DNA of 64,000 nucleotides from Akkermansiaceae bacterium UBA5020 (GTDB lineage Bacteria; Verrucomicrobiota; Verrucomicrobiia; Verrucomicrobiales; DEV007), in the NCBI GenBank assembly GCA_002396885.1, contig DGXY01000007.1, positions 66,392-130,391 of the forward strand. Direction: 5' to 3'. Below, in pieces: positions 26,866 through 36,686 of the stretch (within the stretch, counting starts at the first letter, position 1; each line of letters begins with the position of its first letter). Both the position numbers and the translations under genes were made by a program. Under the pieces are notes generated by a model. The model was not told where the DNA came from. It saw only the letters and a list, made by a program, of their open reading frames with translations, and made no database searches.

Positions 26866-29496
26866 ATGAATCGCTTCCCGTTTTTGACCGCCCTCGCTCT
26901 CGTCGCCTCCGGACTCGCGACGGCCCAGGAGAAGGCCCACCTCGAACTCGAGTCGCCCTTCGCCTCCTACGTCGAGAAGGATTTCCCTTTCTTTACCCAG
27001 ACCGTCGACGCGCGGGCTTTCGGCGAGGCGCCGGAGAGGGAAAACCTCACGCCCCGTGGCATCATCGTGTCGGCGGGGAACGGGATTTACGGCTGCTTCG
27101 ATCCCGACCTCCTCCGCTGGGCGCTCTTCTGGAAAGAAAACGGCGATGGCGAATACCTCACCATGAGCGGCATGGGCACGGGCAGCTATCGGCTCCCAAA
27201 TCGGAAGGCGGCACCGGGACAACAGGAACTCCCCTCGCCGCTCGGTAGGCCCCTGCTCGCGATGCCCTTGCGACCGGGAGTTTCCTTTGGAGAGAAACCC
27301 GTCCTCACCGATCCCCGCGACCGCGGCGCGGCCGAGGAGGGCGAGCTTGGTCTCGGGCCCATTCCCGTCGCGATGGGCCGATTCGAAGGTTTGCGGTTCG
27401 TCGATGAAAGCGTCCAGATCGAATACCGCGTCGGCGGCACGCGGGTGAAGGAACGGCTCTCAAGCCAAGGGGGCGACCTTCTTCGCGACGTGGAAGTTGC
27501 CTCGCACGAAACAGCGATCCAAATCCGGACCGGTGCCGGTGACGGCGAATGGCTGTCCTTGGCATCGACTAACAAAACCACCTATCACCGCATCGCTCTC
27601 TCCGAAGACGGCAGGATCGCCGTTGAAGAAGGCCAACCCCTCGCGAAGGCCGGATCCAGAACACGCTGGCCCGAGCCCGTCAAAACGGCTCCCGCCATCC
27701 TCCCCACCAAAGATGCCGCCTGGGTCTTCGACGACCTGCCCCTGCCGATCCCGAATCCCTGGAAACGCAACGTCCGAGTCGCCGATCTCGAATTCTTCCC
27801 CGACGGCCGCGCCGCCCTCGTCACCTTCGACGGCGACGTGTGGATCGCGAAGTTACTCGATGGCAACGACGGAGCCGAGTGGAGCCGTTATGCCTCGGGT
27901 CTGCACGAACCGCAGAATCTCGCCCTCCGCGATGGCGGGATCCTCGTTTTCGACCGCAACGGCATCGTCGCGCTGCACGACACCGATGGCAACGGCGAGG
28001 CCGACTGGCATGAGAACGTCTCCAACATCTTCGCCCAATCCGCCGAGACGCGGCAGTTTGCGAACGACTTCATCGCCCTGCCCGACGGTGGATTCTTCGT
28101 CGCCCATGGCGGCCAGATCGGCTCGACCATCGGCAAACTGAACGGCACCGTCATCCACGTCGCGCCCGATGGGAATTCCTACGAGGTCGTCGCCACTGGA
28201 TTCCGCCAACCCTATCTCGGCTACGATGCGAAGACAGGCGTCCTCACCGCGAGCGACCAGCAGGGCAATTGGAAGCCGGCCACGCCGATCTACCGTGTCG
28301 AGCCGGGCCGCTACTTCGGATTCCAGCCGGAGAAGTTCAAGGAAAAGGTCACCCACCCTGCCACGATCTCGCCCGCCGAAGTCTGGATCCCGCATTTCAT
28401 CAACCAGTCCGGCGCCGGACAGGTCTGGATCCGCGATACCGGAACGAAGGGAGCAAAGATGGGGGAACTGAACGAGTCCCTCGTCCACATCGGCTACAAC
28501 CGGCCCGAGATTTTCAAGATCTACCTCGATGCGAAAGGCGAACAAGGTGCGGTGATGCCCCTTCTCTCCGGCTTTTCCGCCGGACTCCTCAACGGACGGA
28601 TGAATCCGATCGACGGACGCCTCTACGTCACCGGCTTCCAGATTTTCGGCAGCTCCGGCAGCCGCATCAGCGGCCTCTTCCGGGTGCGTCCCGGTGGCGC
28701 GAAAGCGTGGCTGCCGCGCGAGATCCGCGCCGAATCGCGCGGCCTTCTGTTGACTTTCGATGCTCCTCTGAGCCCCGAACTGGCCGCTGAGCTGGGCCGT
28801 TATTCCGCCGATCGATGGAACTACAAACAGACCCACGAATACGGCTCGGGCAACTATCGTCTCGATGGCGAGCCCGGTCAGGAAGCCCTTCCCGTCTTGA
28901 GTGCGAAGCTGTCCAAGGATGCTAAGTCGCTCTTCCTCGGTCTCGCCGAGATGAAGCCAGTCCACACCCTGCGGTTCACCTATCGCCTGCCCTCGCCCGA
29001 GGTGACCCAGGTCGAGAATGTCTACCTCACGATCCACAGCTTGCCGACCCTCGATCTCTCGACCTTGGGCTTCGCCGACAACAAGGTCGATCTCACGCCC
29101 CGGCACGACCTCACCGGCGGAGCCAAGGTCGAGCCCACCGCAGCGCTCGGGAAGGAAGTCGCGATGCGCTACGGTTGCATCGCCTGCCACGCCACCGGCG
29201 ATCCGAGCATCCCTGCGCCGCCGACACCCGCAGCGAATGGAGATGGATCGAAGGTCGCGGTCGGACCACCCTGGATCGGAGCCTGGGGATCGAGCCGCGT
29301 TTTCAGCGACGGATCCGTGATCAAGAAAATCGACGAGGCCTACCTGCGCGAATCCATCCTCGATCCGGCCCGTCGCGTGCAAAAAGGTTACGAAATGGAG
29401 CGCACCGGCGTCGGCATGCCCTCCTATCTCGGCGTGCTGAAAGACCACGAGATCGATTCCGTCGTCCTTTTCATCAAGGGGCTGAAGAAAAAGTAG
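26866..29496 (+). CDS. DUF6797-type secreted protein with beta-propeller and C-terminal cytochrome c
   Basis: This 876-residue protein has a signal peptide (FPFLTALALVASGLATAQ). The N-terminal region LESPFASYVEKDFPFFTQT is typical of DUF6797 proteins of PVC bacteria. A glucose/sorbosone-dehydrogenase-like beta-propeller follows (about residues 300-640; VADLEFFPDGRAALVTFDGDVW), then an Ig-like or beta region, and a C-terminal cytochrome c domain with CIACH (YGCIACHATGD, about residue 770). Heme is bound covalently in the periplasm; the substrate is unknown. It is convergent with the DUF1501 gene, separated by a strong bidirectional hairpin. Confidence 0.85.
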   Translation: MNRFPFLTALALVASGLATAQEKAHLELESPFASYVEKDFPFFTQTVDARAFGEAPERENLTPRGIIVSAGNGIYGCFDPDLLRWALFWKENGDGEYLTMSGMGTGSYRLPNRKAAPGQQELPSPLGRPLLAMPLRPGVSFGEKPVLTDPRDRGAAEEGELGLGPIPVAMGRFEGLRFVDESVQIEYRVGGTRVKERLSSQGGDLLRDVEVASHETAIQIRTGAGDGEWLSLASTNKTTYHRIALSEDGRIAVEEGQPLAKAGSRTRWPEPVKTAPAILPTKDAAWVFDDLPLPIPNPWKRNVRVADLEFFPDGRAALVTFDGDVWIAKLLDGNDGAEWSRYASGLHEPQNLALRDGGILVFDRNGIVALHDTDGNGEADWHENVSNIFAQSAETRQFANDFIALPDGGFFVAHGGQIGSTIGKLNGTVIHVAPDGNSYEVVATGFRQPYLGYDAKTGVLTASDQQGNWKPATPIYRVEPGRYFGFQPEKFKEKVTHPATISPAEVWIPHFINQSGAGQVWIRDTGTKGAKMGELNESLVHIGYNRPEIFKIYLDAKGEQGAVMPLLSGFSAGLLNGRMNPIDGRLYVTGFQIFGSSGSRISGLFRVRPGGAKAWLPREIRAESRGLLLTFDAPLSPELAAELGRYSADRWNYKQTHEYGSGNYRLDGEPGQEALPVLSAKLSKDAKSLFLGLAEMKPVHTLRFTYRLPSPEVTQVENVYLTIHSLPTLDLSTLGFADNKVDLTPRHDLTGGAKVEPTAALGKEVAMRYGCIACHATGDPSIPAPPTPAANGDGSKVAVGPPWIGAWGSSRVFSDGSVIKKIDEAYLRESILDPARRVQKGYEMERTGVGMPSYLGVLKDHEIDSVVLFIKGLKKK

Positions 29497-29551
29497 AAGC
29501 GGCGTCCCGCCGTTTTTTCAATTAATCCAAGCGGCGAGACGCCGCTTCTAC
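29493..29551. terminator. Bidirectional terminator built on a 14-bp inverted repeat
   Basis: GTAGAAGCGGCGTC (29493-29506) is the exact reverse complement of GACGCCGCTTCTAC (29538-29551), with a 31-nt interval. Inside, CGGCG-TCC-CGCCG (29500-29512) is followed by TTTTTT (29513-29518), an intrinsic terminator for the upstream plus-strand gene. AAGCGGCG-AGA-CGCCGCTT (29529-29547) is a second perfect hairpin. The element begins inside one stop codon and ends one base before the convergent DUF1501 stop, so it is a compact shared terminator. Confidence 0.85.
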
Positions 29552-29552
29552 C

Positions 29553-31031
29553 TTACGCGATCCAGTCGTGCACCACGTTCCCGGCCACGTCGGTGAGCCG
29601 GAAATCGCGGCCCTGGAACCGGTAGGTCAGCTTCAGGTGATCCAGACCGAACTGGTGCAGGATCGTGGCCTGGAGGTCGTTGATGGAAACGGGATTTTCC
29701 GTGGCGAACCAGCCGATCTCGTCGGTTGCTCCGTAGCTGTGACCGCCTTTGAAGCCACCGCCCGCCATCAACATGGTGAAGGCCTGGGGATGGTGGTCAC
29801 GTCCGGTGTTAGAGAGCCGTCCAGGACGGTTTTCCCCCAACGGGGTGCGGCCGAATTCCGAACCCCAGACGACAAGGGTGGAGTCGAGCAATCCCCGCTG
29901 TTTCAAATCCTTGATGAGCGCGGCGATCGGTTGATCGACCGCCCCGGCATTGTAGGCGAGGTTCTTGTCGAGCTCGGAATGCTGGTCCCAGCTCGCGTGG
30001 ATGATGTTGATGAAACGCACCCCGCGCTCGACCATGCGGCGGGCGAGAAGACAGTTCCGTGCGAGCGTGTCGTAGGTGCGCAGCCCCGGAAGGGTGCCGC
30101 GGAAGTCATTGCCCGGAGGCTCGGGACGATCGACTCCATACATCGCGAGCGTCTCCTTCGACTCGCCTGACAGATCCACCAATTCCGGCGCGGCGGTTTG
30201 CATGCGGTTGGCGAGTTCGTAGTTTGCGATGCGGCTCGCGATCTCGGGATCGTGCACTTCCTGGTAGCGGCCCTCGTTCAGATCGCGCAGGGCATCGAGC
30301 CCCGCGCGTTGCATTTCGGGAGCGAGACCCGCGGGATTCTGCAGATTCAGGACCGGCTCGCCCTGGTTGCGGAACTGCACCCCGGCATACTTTGAGGAGA
30401 GAAAGCCCGAGGTCCAGAGCGTCGATCCACCCGACCCGCCGCGGCCGGCATTGAGGACGACGTAACCGGGCAAATTTCGCGAAGCGGAACCGAGTCCGTA
30501 GTTGATCCAAGATCCCATCGAAGGCATCCCGAAGCGGGCCACGCCGCATTGCATGAGGAGTTGACCGGGGTGGTGATTGAACTGCTCGCTGTGGAGCGAA
30601 CGGATCATGAGGAGATCGTCAGCGCAGGTCGAGAGGTGCGGGAGGAGATCGGAAAAATCCATCCCGCATTGCCCGTGTTTCGCCCACTTCCGCGGCGAGC
30701 CCATCAGCGTCGCGGTGTCGGGCTGGATGAAAGCGAACCGGGCCTTGTCGAGGATGGACTTTGGCAGGCTCTGTCCGTGGAGCTCGTTGAGCTTCGGCTT
30801 CGGCGTGAAGAGATCGAGCTGCGAGGGCGCACCCTCCATGAAGATGAAAATGCACGCCTTTGCCGGTCCCTCGCGATGCGAACGCGCCTCCGCAAAAGCC
30901 GCGGGATCGGCGGCATTTGCGGCGTTGAGGAGCCCGTCTTCGCTCAGCATCGAGCCGAGGGCGATGCCACCGAGGCCGGAGGCCGAGGTGGCGAGGAACT
31001 CGCGGCGGGAGCGATGGAGGGGGGAGGTCAT
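29553..31031 (-). CDS. DUF1501 domain protein, Tat-exported
   Basis: The 492-residue protein begins with a twin-arginine motif (HRSRREFLATSASGLGG), then FIFMEGAPSQLDLFTPKPK, the DUF1501 opening. DUF1501 proteins have an alkaline-phosphatase/sulfatase-like fold and are nearly always found next to PSD1 proteins, as here. The later motifs VWGSEFGRTPLGENRPGR and DHHPQAFTMLMAGGG are characteristic. It is probably exported folded to the periplasm. It starts 20 bp after the stop of the PSD1 gene upstream, so the two form an operon. The biochemical reaction is not known. Confidence 0.9.
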   Translation of the reverse strand: MTSPLHRSRREFLATSASGLGGIALGSMLSEDGLLNAANAADPAAFAEARSHREGPAKACIFIFMEGAPSQLDLFTPKPKLNELHGQSLPKSILDKARFAFIQPDTATLMGSPRKWAKHGQCGMDFSDLLPHLSTCADDLLMIRSLHSEQFNHHPGQLLMQCGVARFGMPSMGSWINYGLGSASRNLPGYVVLNAGRGGSGGSTLWTSGFLSSKYAGVQFRNQGEPVLNLQNPAGLAPEMQRAGLDALRDLNEGRYQEVHDPEIASRIANYELANRMQTAAPELVDLSGESKETLAMYGVDRPEPPGNDFRGTLPGLRTYDTLARNCLLARRMVERGVRFINIIHASWDQHSELDKNLAYNAGAVDQPIAALIKDLKQRGLLDSTLVVWGSEFGRTPLGENRPGRLSNTGRDHHPQAFTMLMAGGGFKGGHSYGATDEIGWFATENPVSINDLQATILHQFGLDHLKLTYRFQGRDFRLTDVAGNVVHDWIA

Positions 31032-31051
31032 GGGTCACGGGTCACGGGATG

Positions 31052-34000
31052 CTACCCACGGGTCAAAAACTCATCGAGGTTCAAGAGCACCCGCACGGTC
31101 GCGGTCCAAGCGGCGGCTTCTTGGACGTTGACGCCCTCGGGCAGGTTCCTTCCTGCGAACGCCTTGGCTTCTTCATCACGTCCTCGATACCAGGCCCGCG
31201 AATCCTCGAGGAGACTCGCGAGACGGTCGCTCTCGAAATCCTTCGGCTCGCGCGAGAGGCAGAGGCGGAAGGCGTGCGTCAGCTTCGCCGCGTCATCGCC
31301 TTTTGGCTGTTCGGTCAGGACGCGCCGGGCGAGTCCCTGCGCCGCCTCGACGAAGGGTTCGCTGTTGAGGGTGATGAGCGCGGCGAGAGGCGTGTTCGAC
31401 CGCGCGCGACGCACTGTTGTCACGTTGGAATCGGGACAATCAAACGAGATGAGCGAGGGATGCGGCGCGGTGCGCTTGAAGTAGGTGTAGAGCGCGCGCC
31501 GATAGCGGTCCTCGCCCTCGCTCGTCTTCCACTTGAAAGCGGAATTGTAATTCACATCGGCGACGCCGGCGGGGATGGGCGGGAAGACGCTCGGTCCACC
31601 CACTTTCGGGGAGAGGAGCCCGGCGGCGGAGAGGGAGAGATCGCGCACGATCTCAGCCTCGACGCGAAAGCGATTCTGCCGGGCAAGAAGCTGGTTCTTC
31701 GGATCGAGATCGAGCAACTCGGGACGGTGATCGGAGCTCCGCCGATAGGTCTTGGTCAAGACGATCTCGCGGATGAGCGCCTTGCGCGACCAGCCTTTTG
31801 CAACAAGTTCGGCGGCGAGCCAATCGAGCAACTCGGGATGCGTGGGCCGGTCGCCCCGCACCCCGAAGTCCTCAGGGGTGGGCACGAGCCCCTCGCCGAA
31901 GAGTTGCGTCCAAAGTTCGTTCGCGACGACGCGCGGAGGCAAGGGATTCTCGCCACCCACGAGCCAACGGGCGAGATCGAGGCGATCGCCGGTCGTTCCG
32001 CGGTGTTTCACGGGAGGCAGCACCGAAAGAGTGGCAGGCTCGACCGCGTCCTTGGGTTCCTTGAATTCTCCACGATGAAGGACATGGGTCGCGCGACGTT
32101 CCTCGCGACGCTCGCCGACGACCCGCACGTCCATCTCGGGGGCCGCGGGGCGTTTCAGGGAATGGCGCAACCATTCCGCGAGGACGGGCCGGGTCGCGGC
32201 ATCGATCCGCTCGAGATGACGGCGGAAGAGCGCCCGCCCCTCTTCGCCCCGCTCGGATTCTGGTTTTGTCAGGATTTCGCGAACTTCCTGCGGCACCGCG
32301 AGCGGTGTCGGCTCCGTGAGAGCGGCGAGGCGGAAGTGTCCGAGAGTGTGCTGCTCGCCGTAATGCTGGATCAACTGCAGGGTGAAATCGGTCTCCTTCG
32401 AGAGCGCGACCGGCTCGGCAAATCCGAAGTCGGCGTGACTGGGTTTACCGGTGGCGCCACCGACCGCCCAACCGGTGCCCTCTTTGCCGGGACGGTTGTT
32501 GAGGTCGAGCGCGCCTCGCACCGGCCAACCCTCTTGCGAATGATCCGCTACGGCATCGCCCAAGGGGATCGCCCCGAGCTCATTCCTCAGGGAGAACTCG
32601 AGTTGATTGAGGACGAAGTTTCCATGCTTCGTCCGACCCGGCCCTTGGCCTCCGAGACTGGGATCGGGCAGGACTTCGAGACGGAGCCCGGTGTAGGTGC
32701 CGGCGGGGAGCTTCCCGGAAACGGTGTAGGTCGCCGTGGGTGGATTCTCTCCCCCGACGAGGATCGAGCCATCCGGCTCGATCGAAAACTTCACCCCCTT
32801 CGGGGCGGCGAATCCCGTGATGGCAGGATGAAACAAACCCGATCCCTCGGTGGGCTTCTTGACCGCAGCGCGTTCGAGAAGCATTTTTTCCCACGCCCCG
32901 AGGCGACCCGCGAGCTCGTCCCTTGCCGTATTCAGCCGGGTCTCGATCGCCTTGCCAGCCTCGGCGTGGGCGGCGAGAGCGCCCTCATACTTCGCCCAGG
33001 CTTCGGTCGATTCAGGCACCTTGGCATTCACCTCGTCGCCGTTGTTGAAGTAGGCGAAGAGTTCGTAGTACTCGCGGTGGGTGATCTCGTCGTATTTGTG
33101 GGTGTGGCAGCGTGCGCAGGTGAGGGTGAGTCCCATCCAGACTGAACCCATCGTCTCGACGCGGTCCATCACCGCAGCGACCCGCCACTGTTCTTTATCG
33201 GTGCCGCCTTCGGTGTTGGTCAGGGTCTGCCGGTGAAAGGCGGTCGCAAGAATCTGATCGGGAGTCGGTTTATCGAGGAGGTCGCCGGCGAACTGCTCGA
33301 TGGTGAACTGGTCGAAAGGCATGTCGGCATTGATCGCGTCGATGACCCAGTCGCGGTACCGCCAGGCGTCGGGACGGTGATTGTCCTTCTCGTAGCCATC
33401 GCTGTCGGCGAAGCGGGCACGGTCGAGCCAATGGCGTCCCCAGCGTTCGCCAAAGGCGGGGCTCGCGAGGAGATCATCGGCGACTTTCGCCAGTCCCTTC
33501 TCCCGGTCCGCCTCGATCGCGGTGCGGTAGGTCGCAACCTGCTCCGGCGTGGGCGGCAGGCCGGCGAGATCGTAGAAAAGGCGTCGGATCAAGGTGACGG
33601 CATCAGCCTCCGGCGAAGGTGAGATTCCCTCGGCCTCGAGACGAGAGAGGACAAAGGCATCGACGGGATGACTGCTCCGTTCCGTCTCTTTGACACGCGG
33701 CGGCTCGGGCCGGCGGAGTCCGGTGAAGGCCCAATGTTTCGGCCAGACCGCACCTTCCCCGATCCACCTTTCGAGCGTGGCGATCTCGGCACTCGTGAGA
33801 GGCTCGGCTTTACCGGGTGGCGGCATCTGATGATCGGGATCGCTCGACCGGACCCGGGCGATCAACTCGGAATGCTCGGGCTCTCCCGGCACGACGCCAC
33901 GCTGCCCCGACTCGAGCACCTTCGTGGCCGGCTCGATACCGGTGAGCCGCAGCCCGCCTTTGGCTTCGTCAGGTCCGTGACAAAGGGTGCACTTTTCCGC

Positions 34001-34120
34001 GAGGATGGGACGGACCTCCTTCTCGAAATCCACCGGCGCGGCCTCGAGCGAATACACGGAGAACACGGCCGCACTAACGACCGCGAATACGGGGATTCGA
34101 CTGGCAGGAGCTTGACCCAT
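31052..34120 (-). CDS. PSD1 and planctomycete cytochrome C domain protein (DUF1549/DUF1553)
   Basis: A 1022-residue secreted protein. The ATG at 34120 was chosen because it gives a signal peptide (PVFAVVSAAVFSVYSLEAAP); the open frame further upstream has no such content. The mature N-terminus has a PSCyt1-type cytochrome c domain with CTLCHGPDEAKGGLRL. DUF1549 follows (VDAFVLSRLEAEGI, later CARCHTHKYDEI, a second CxxCH) and then a beta-rich insert. DUF1553 ends it (LARWLVGGENPLPPRVVAN, then EDFGVRGDRPTHPELLDWL). It is co-transcribed with the DUF1501 gene. Role: probably periplasmic redox linked to polymer breakdown (inference). Confidence 0.9.
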   Translation of the reverse strand: MGQAPASRIPVFAVVSAAVFSVYSLEAAPVDFEKEVRPILAEKCTLCHGPDEAKGGLRLTGIEPATKVLESGQRGVVPGEPEHSELIARVRSSDPDHQMPPPGKAEPLTSAEIATLERWIGEGAVWPKHWAFTGLRRPEPPRVKETERSSHPVDAFVLSRLEAEGISPSPEADAVTLIRRLFYDLAGLPPTPEQVATYRTAIEADREKGLAKVADDLLASPAFGERWGRHWLDRARFADSDGYEKDNHRPDAWRYRDWVIDAINADMPFDQFTIEQFAGDLLDKPTPDQILATAFHRQTLTNTEGGTDKEQWRVAAVMDRVETMGSVWMGLTLTCARCHTHKYDEITHREYYELFAYFNNGDEVNAKVPESTEAWAKYEGALAAHAEAGKAIETRLNTARDELAGRLGAWEKMLLERAAVKKPTEGSGLFHPAITGFAAPKGVKFSIEPDGSILVGGENPPTATYTVSGKLPAGTYTGLRLEVLPDPSLGGQGPGRTKHGNFVLNQLEFSLRNELGAIPLGDAVADHSQEGWPVRGALDLNNRPGKEGTGWAVGGATGKPSHADFGFAEPVALSKETDFTLQLIQHYGEQHTLGHFRLAALTEPTPLAVPQEVREILTKPESERGEEGRALFRRHLERIDAATRPVLAEWLRHSLKRPAAPEMDVRVVGERREERRATHVLHRGEFKEPKDAVEPATLSVLPPVKHRGTTGDRLDLARWLVGGENPLPPRVVANELWTQLFGEGLVPTPEDFGVRGDRPTHPELLDWLAAELVAKGWSRKALIREIVLTKTYRRSSDHRPELLDLDPKNQLLARQNRFRVEAEIVRDLSLSAAGLLSPKVGGPSVFPPIPAGVADVNYNSAFKWKTSEGEDRYRRALYTYFKRTAPHPSLISFDCPDSNVTTVRRARSNTPLAALITLNSEPFVEAAQGLARRVLTEQPKGDDAAKLTHAFRLCLSREPKDFESDRLASLLEDSRAWYRGRDEEAKAFAGRNLPEGVNVQEAAAWTATVRVLLNLDEFLTRG

Positions 34121-34262
34121 CGCGGCGGACAGTCTCCGGGATTTCCAAGATGGCGTCAAGCGGCGCAGTGGCGCGTGTTTGGAAAACCCGATCGCGTGAT
34201 TGCCAAGCGCCCCCTCGAACTGAGAGGATGGAGGGACCGTTTCAGCCCTCCCCTTTCTCTCC

Positions 34263-35531
34263 ATGAAAAAGCCCACCGCCCTCCTGCTCCTCTTTCTCGT
34301 TTCGATGGCCGGGCTTTCCGCGAACGATTGGCCCTCGTGGCGCGGTCCGAATGGCGACGGCAAACTTCCCGACGCACCCGCCTACCCCACGAAGTGGTCC
34401 GCGACAGAAAAGATCGCCTGGCGAGTCGATCTCCCCGACCGAGGCAATTCCTCGCCGGTGGTCTCGGGCGATCGCGTCTTTCTCACCCAAGCGGAGGAGG
34501 AGGGGAAACAGCGTTCCTTGATCTGCTTCGACGCAAAGGATGGCAAGCAGCTTTGGAAGGAAACAATCGCTTACGGCAAAGCTGAGCAAACCCACAAGAC
34601 GAATCCGCATTGTCCCGCCTCGCCCGTGACGGACGGAAAGATCGTCATCGCCTGGCACGGCAACGCGGGACTGCATGCCTACGACTTTGGGGGCAAAAAA
34701 CTCTGGAGCACCGATCTCGGTTCCGACTACGTGCACCTCTGGGGACCGCACGCGGCGAGCCCGGTGCTGATGGGCGACGCCATCCTGATCCACGCGGGAC
34801 CCGGCCCCGTCGCGCGACTCTTCGCCGTCCAAAAAGACAGCGGCAAAACGATCTGGGGAGCGGACCTCGACGCTTTCGAAAGCACCGACGCGAAACAATT
34901 CAAAGGCTCGTGGGCGACGCCGCTGGTGATCGACAACGGCGGGCGCGCGGAGATGCTGCTCGGCCTGCCTGACTTCCTCACCAGCTTCGATCCGAAGACA
35001 GGAAAGGAGCTCTGGCGCGTCGCAGGACTCAGTGATCTCTGTTACACGAGCGTGATGACCGGCAACGGTCGTGCCCTTTATCTCTGCGGCTACGGAGGTC
35101 CCGGCATCGGCGTGAAGCTGCCCTCCGCGAGCGAGACGGGCGATCTGACCTCGTCGCACCGGCTCTGGGCCGATCCGCCGAAGGGACAGAATCAGAATCC
35201 GCAGCGCATCGGTTCGGGCCAGATCCTCGGAGATCATCTTTACGTCCTCAACGAACCCGGCGTGATGCAGTGCAGCGAAGTCGCGACCGGGAAGATTCTC
35301 TGGCGCGAGCGGCTCGGGGCGAACAGTTGGAGCTCGATGAACCTGATCGGAAATACCCTCTACGTGAACGATACCCGGGGCACGACCTATCTCATCGAGC
35401 CCGACCCGACGGCATTGAAACTGCTCGGAAAGAACGACATCGATCCCAACCAACACACGAACGCCTCCCTCGCCTTTGCCAATGGGCGGATCTATTTGCG
35501 GACCGATGCGCATCTGTATGCGATCGAGTGA
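34263..35531 (+). CDS. Secreted PQQ-like beta-propeller repeat protein (BamB-like)
   Basis: The 422-residue protein has a signal peptide (KPTALLLLFLVSMAGLSA) and opens with NDWPSWRGPNGDGKL, a common start for PVC outer-membrane beta-propeller proteins. Repeats with the pattern DGKxLW appear several times (FDAKDGKQLWKETI, DSGKTIWGADL, KTGKELWRVAG, ATGKILWRERL), giving about seven to eight PQQ-type blades. No PQQ-dehydrogenase catalytic motif was seen, so it is more likely a structural or binding protein than an enzyme. It is divergent from the PSD1 gene (142 bp between starts) and convergent with the BON-type gene. Confidence 0.85.
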   Translation: MKKPTALLLLFLVSMAGLSANDWPSWRGPNGDGKLPDAPAYPTKWSATEKIAWRVDLPDRGNSSPVVSGDRVFLTQAEEEGKQRSLICFDAKDGKQLWKETIAYGKAEQTHKTNPHCPASPVTDGKIVIAWHGNAGLHAYDFGGKKLWSTDLGSDYVHLWGPHAASPVLMGDAILIHAGPGPVARLFAVQKDSGKTIWGADLDAFESTDAKQFKGSWATPLVIDNGGRAEMLLGLPDFLTSFDPKTGKELWRVAGLSDLCYTSVMTGNGRALYLCGYGGPGIGVKLPSASETGDLTSSHRLWADPPKGQNQNPQRIGSGQILGDHLYVLNEPGVMQCSEVATGKILWRERLGANSWSSMNLIGNTLYVNDTRGTTYLIEPDPTALKLLGKNDIDPNQHTNASLAFANGRIYLRTDAHLYAIE

Positions 35532-35596
35532 GGGGGAGAATCACTCCCTAGAATGCCGAGAAGTTTTCCCGGGTTCCTCGTGCCCTCTGAAGTGCC

Positions 35597-36541
35597 TCAC
35601 TTCACCGTCAGTGCATCCACCATCGCATACCCCGCGTCGCGCGCGGGCTTGGCGAGCGCCATCAGCTTCTCCCTTGCGGCCTCGTCCGGCACCTCCCCTT
35701 TCAAGGTGAGCTTCCGATCGACGATGATCAACTCCATCGCCCCGTGAGTTCCATCCAGAAGGCCACCGACGAGGGCTGGCAGCGAGGTCATCCAGGGTTC
35801 GTCCACGGTGGCGGGGGAAACGCGGGTGTGGTCGGCAAATTTTTCCGCTCCGACAGCCTCGACTCCAGCTGCGACGACCGCCCTGCGTTGCTCCGCGGTC
35901 GGCAGGGAACCCTCGAAGGAATACTTCCCCTCAAGGGGGCCCAGGTAGAGCACCAGCGGCATCCGCGTCTCGGGCGCGGGTCGCGCCCGGTCGAGATAAA
36001 GACGATCCTCGAGCTTTTCCTGATGGGAAACGATCGCGCCGAAGGCTCCCCGGATCGCGTCGAGCATCCGCTCGTCGGCTCCGCTGCCTTCGATCCGCGC
36101 AAACCCCTCCTCGATCCTCAACCCCGGCTCTCGCAGGCCGCGGATGAGGGCCGCGACGAGATCGGGCAGATGATCGATCTGGGGCAGCTCGCGCGCCGCA
36201 GGATCAACCGTCATTTGATCGACGATCGTGACGAGTTCGGGTGCCTCGCGCCGCGCCGCCTCGACGAGGCGGTTTTTGAGCACCGAATCGTGCACCGTGC
36301 CGGTGAGGACGACGGCGAGCCCTTCTCCACGCCTCAGTTCGAACCACGAGGGCGCGACCGTGAGAGCTTCCCCGGCCGGAACAGGCGAAGGTGCCGTCAC
36401 CAGCGGTGGCGGAATGGCCGGAGCCGGTCCTGCGGCGGGGACTCCTTCGGCATCGGTCGCGTAGGGATCCTTCACCGTCAGCAAAAGGACGGTGGCGACG
36501 ATCGCGGCCAGCGCGATGACAAAACTCCAGATCCGGTTCAT
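35597..36541 (-). CDS. BON-domain-like envelope protein
   Basis: The 314-residue protein starts at ATG 36541 with a single transmembrane or uncleaved signal segment (IWSFVIALAAIVATVLLLTV) and a proline-rich linker. At least two repeated alpha-beta modules follow, each with a strand like AVVLTGTVHD or LTLKGEVPD leading into a helix (LKNRLVEAARREAPELV; AAREKLMALAKPARDA). This is the BON (bacterial OsmY and nodulation) pattern. Similar N-terminal regions precede OmpA domains in other proteins, but no OmpA peptidoglycan-binding domain is present here. It probably sits in the periplasm anchored to the inner membrane. Confidence 0.6.
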   Translation of the reverse strand: MNRIWSFVIALAAIVATVLLLTVKDPYATDAEGVPAAGPAPAIPPPLVTAPSPVPAGEALTVAPSWFELRRGEGLAVVLTGTVHDSVLKNRLVEAARREAPELVTIVDQMTVDPAARELPQIDHLPDLVAALIRGLREPGLRIEEGFARIEGSGADERMLDAIRGAFGAIVSHQEKLEDRLYLDRARPAPETRMPLVLYLGPLEGKYSFEGSLPTAEQRRAVVAAGVEAVGAEKFADHTRVSPATVDEPWMTSLPALVGGLLDGTHGAMELIIVDRKLTLKGEVPDEAAREKLMALAKPARDAGYAMVDALTVK

Positions 36542-36686
36542 AGAGGGACGCGCTCGCCCACGAGAGAACGATCCGCGAAACCCGCGCCTTGAAAAGGGCG
36601 AAAGTCTCACGCTCCTGAACTCTTCTTCACGTCATCCCGTCCGGGAGAAGGGTGCTTCCACGATCCGATTTCGGTTATAGTGCGCC

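Noticed and set aside
31049..33145. 698-residue open frame on the plus strand
   Set aside because: It lies antisense to the PSD1 gene, which has clear cytochrome and DUF motifs; the plus-strand product has none.
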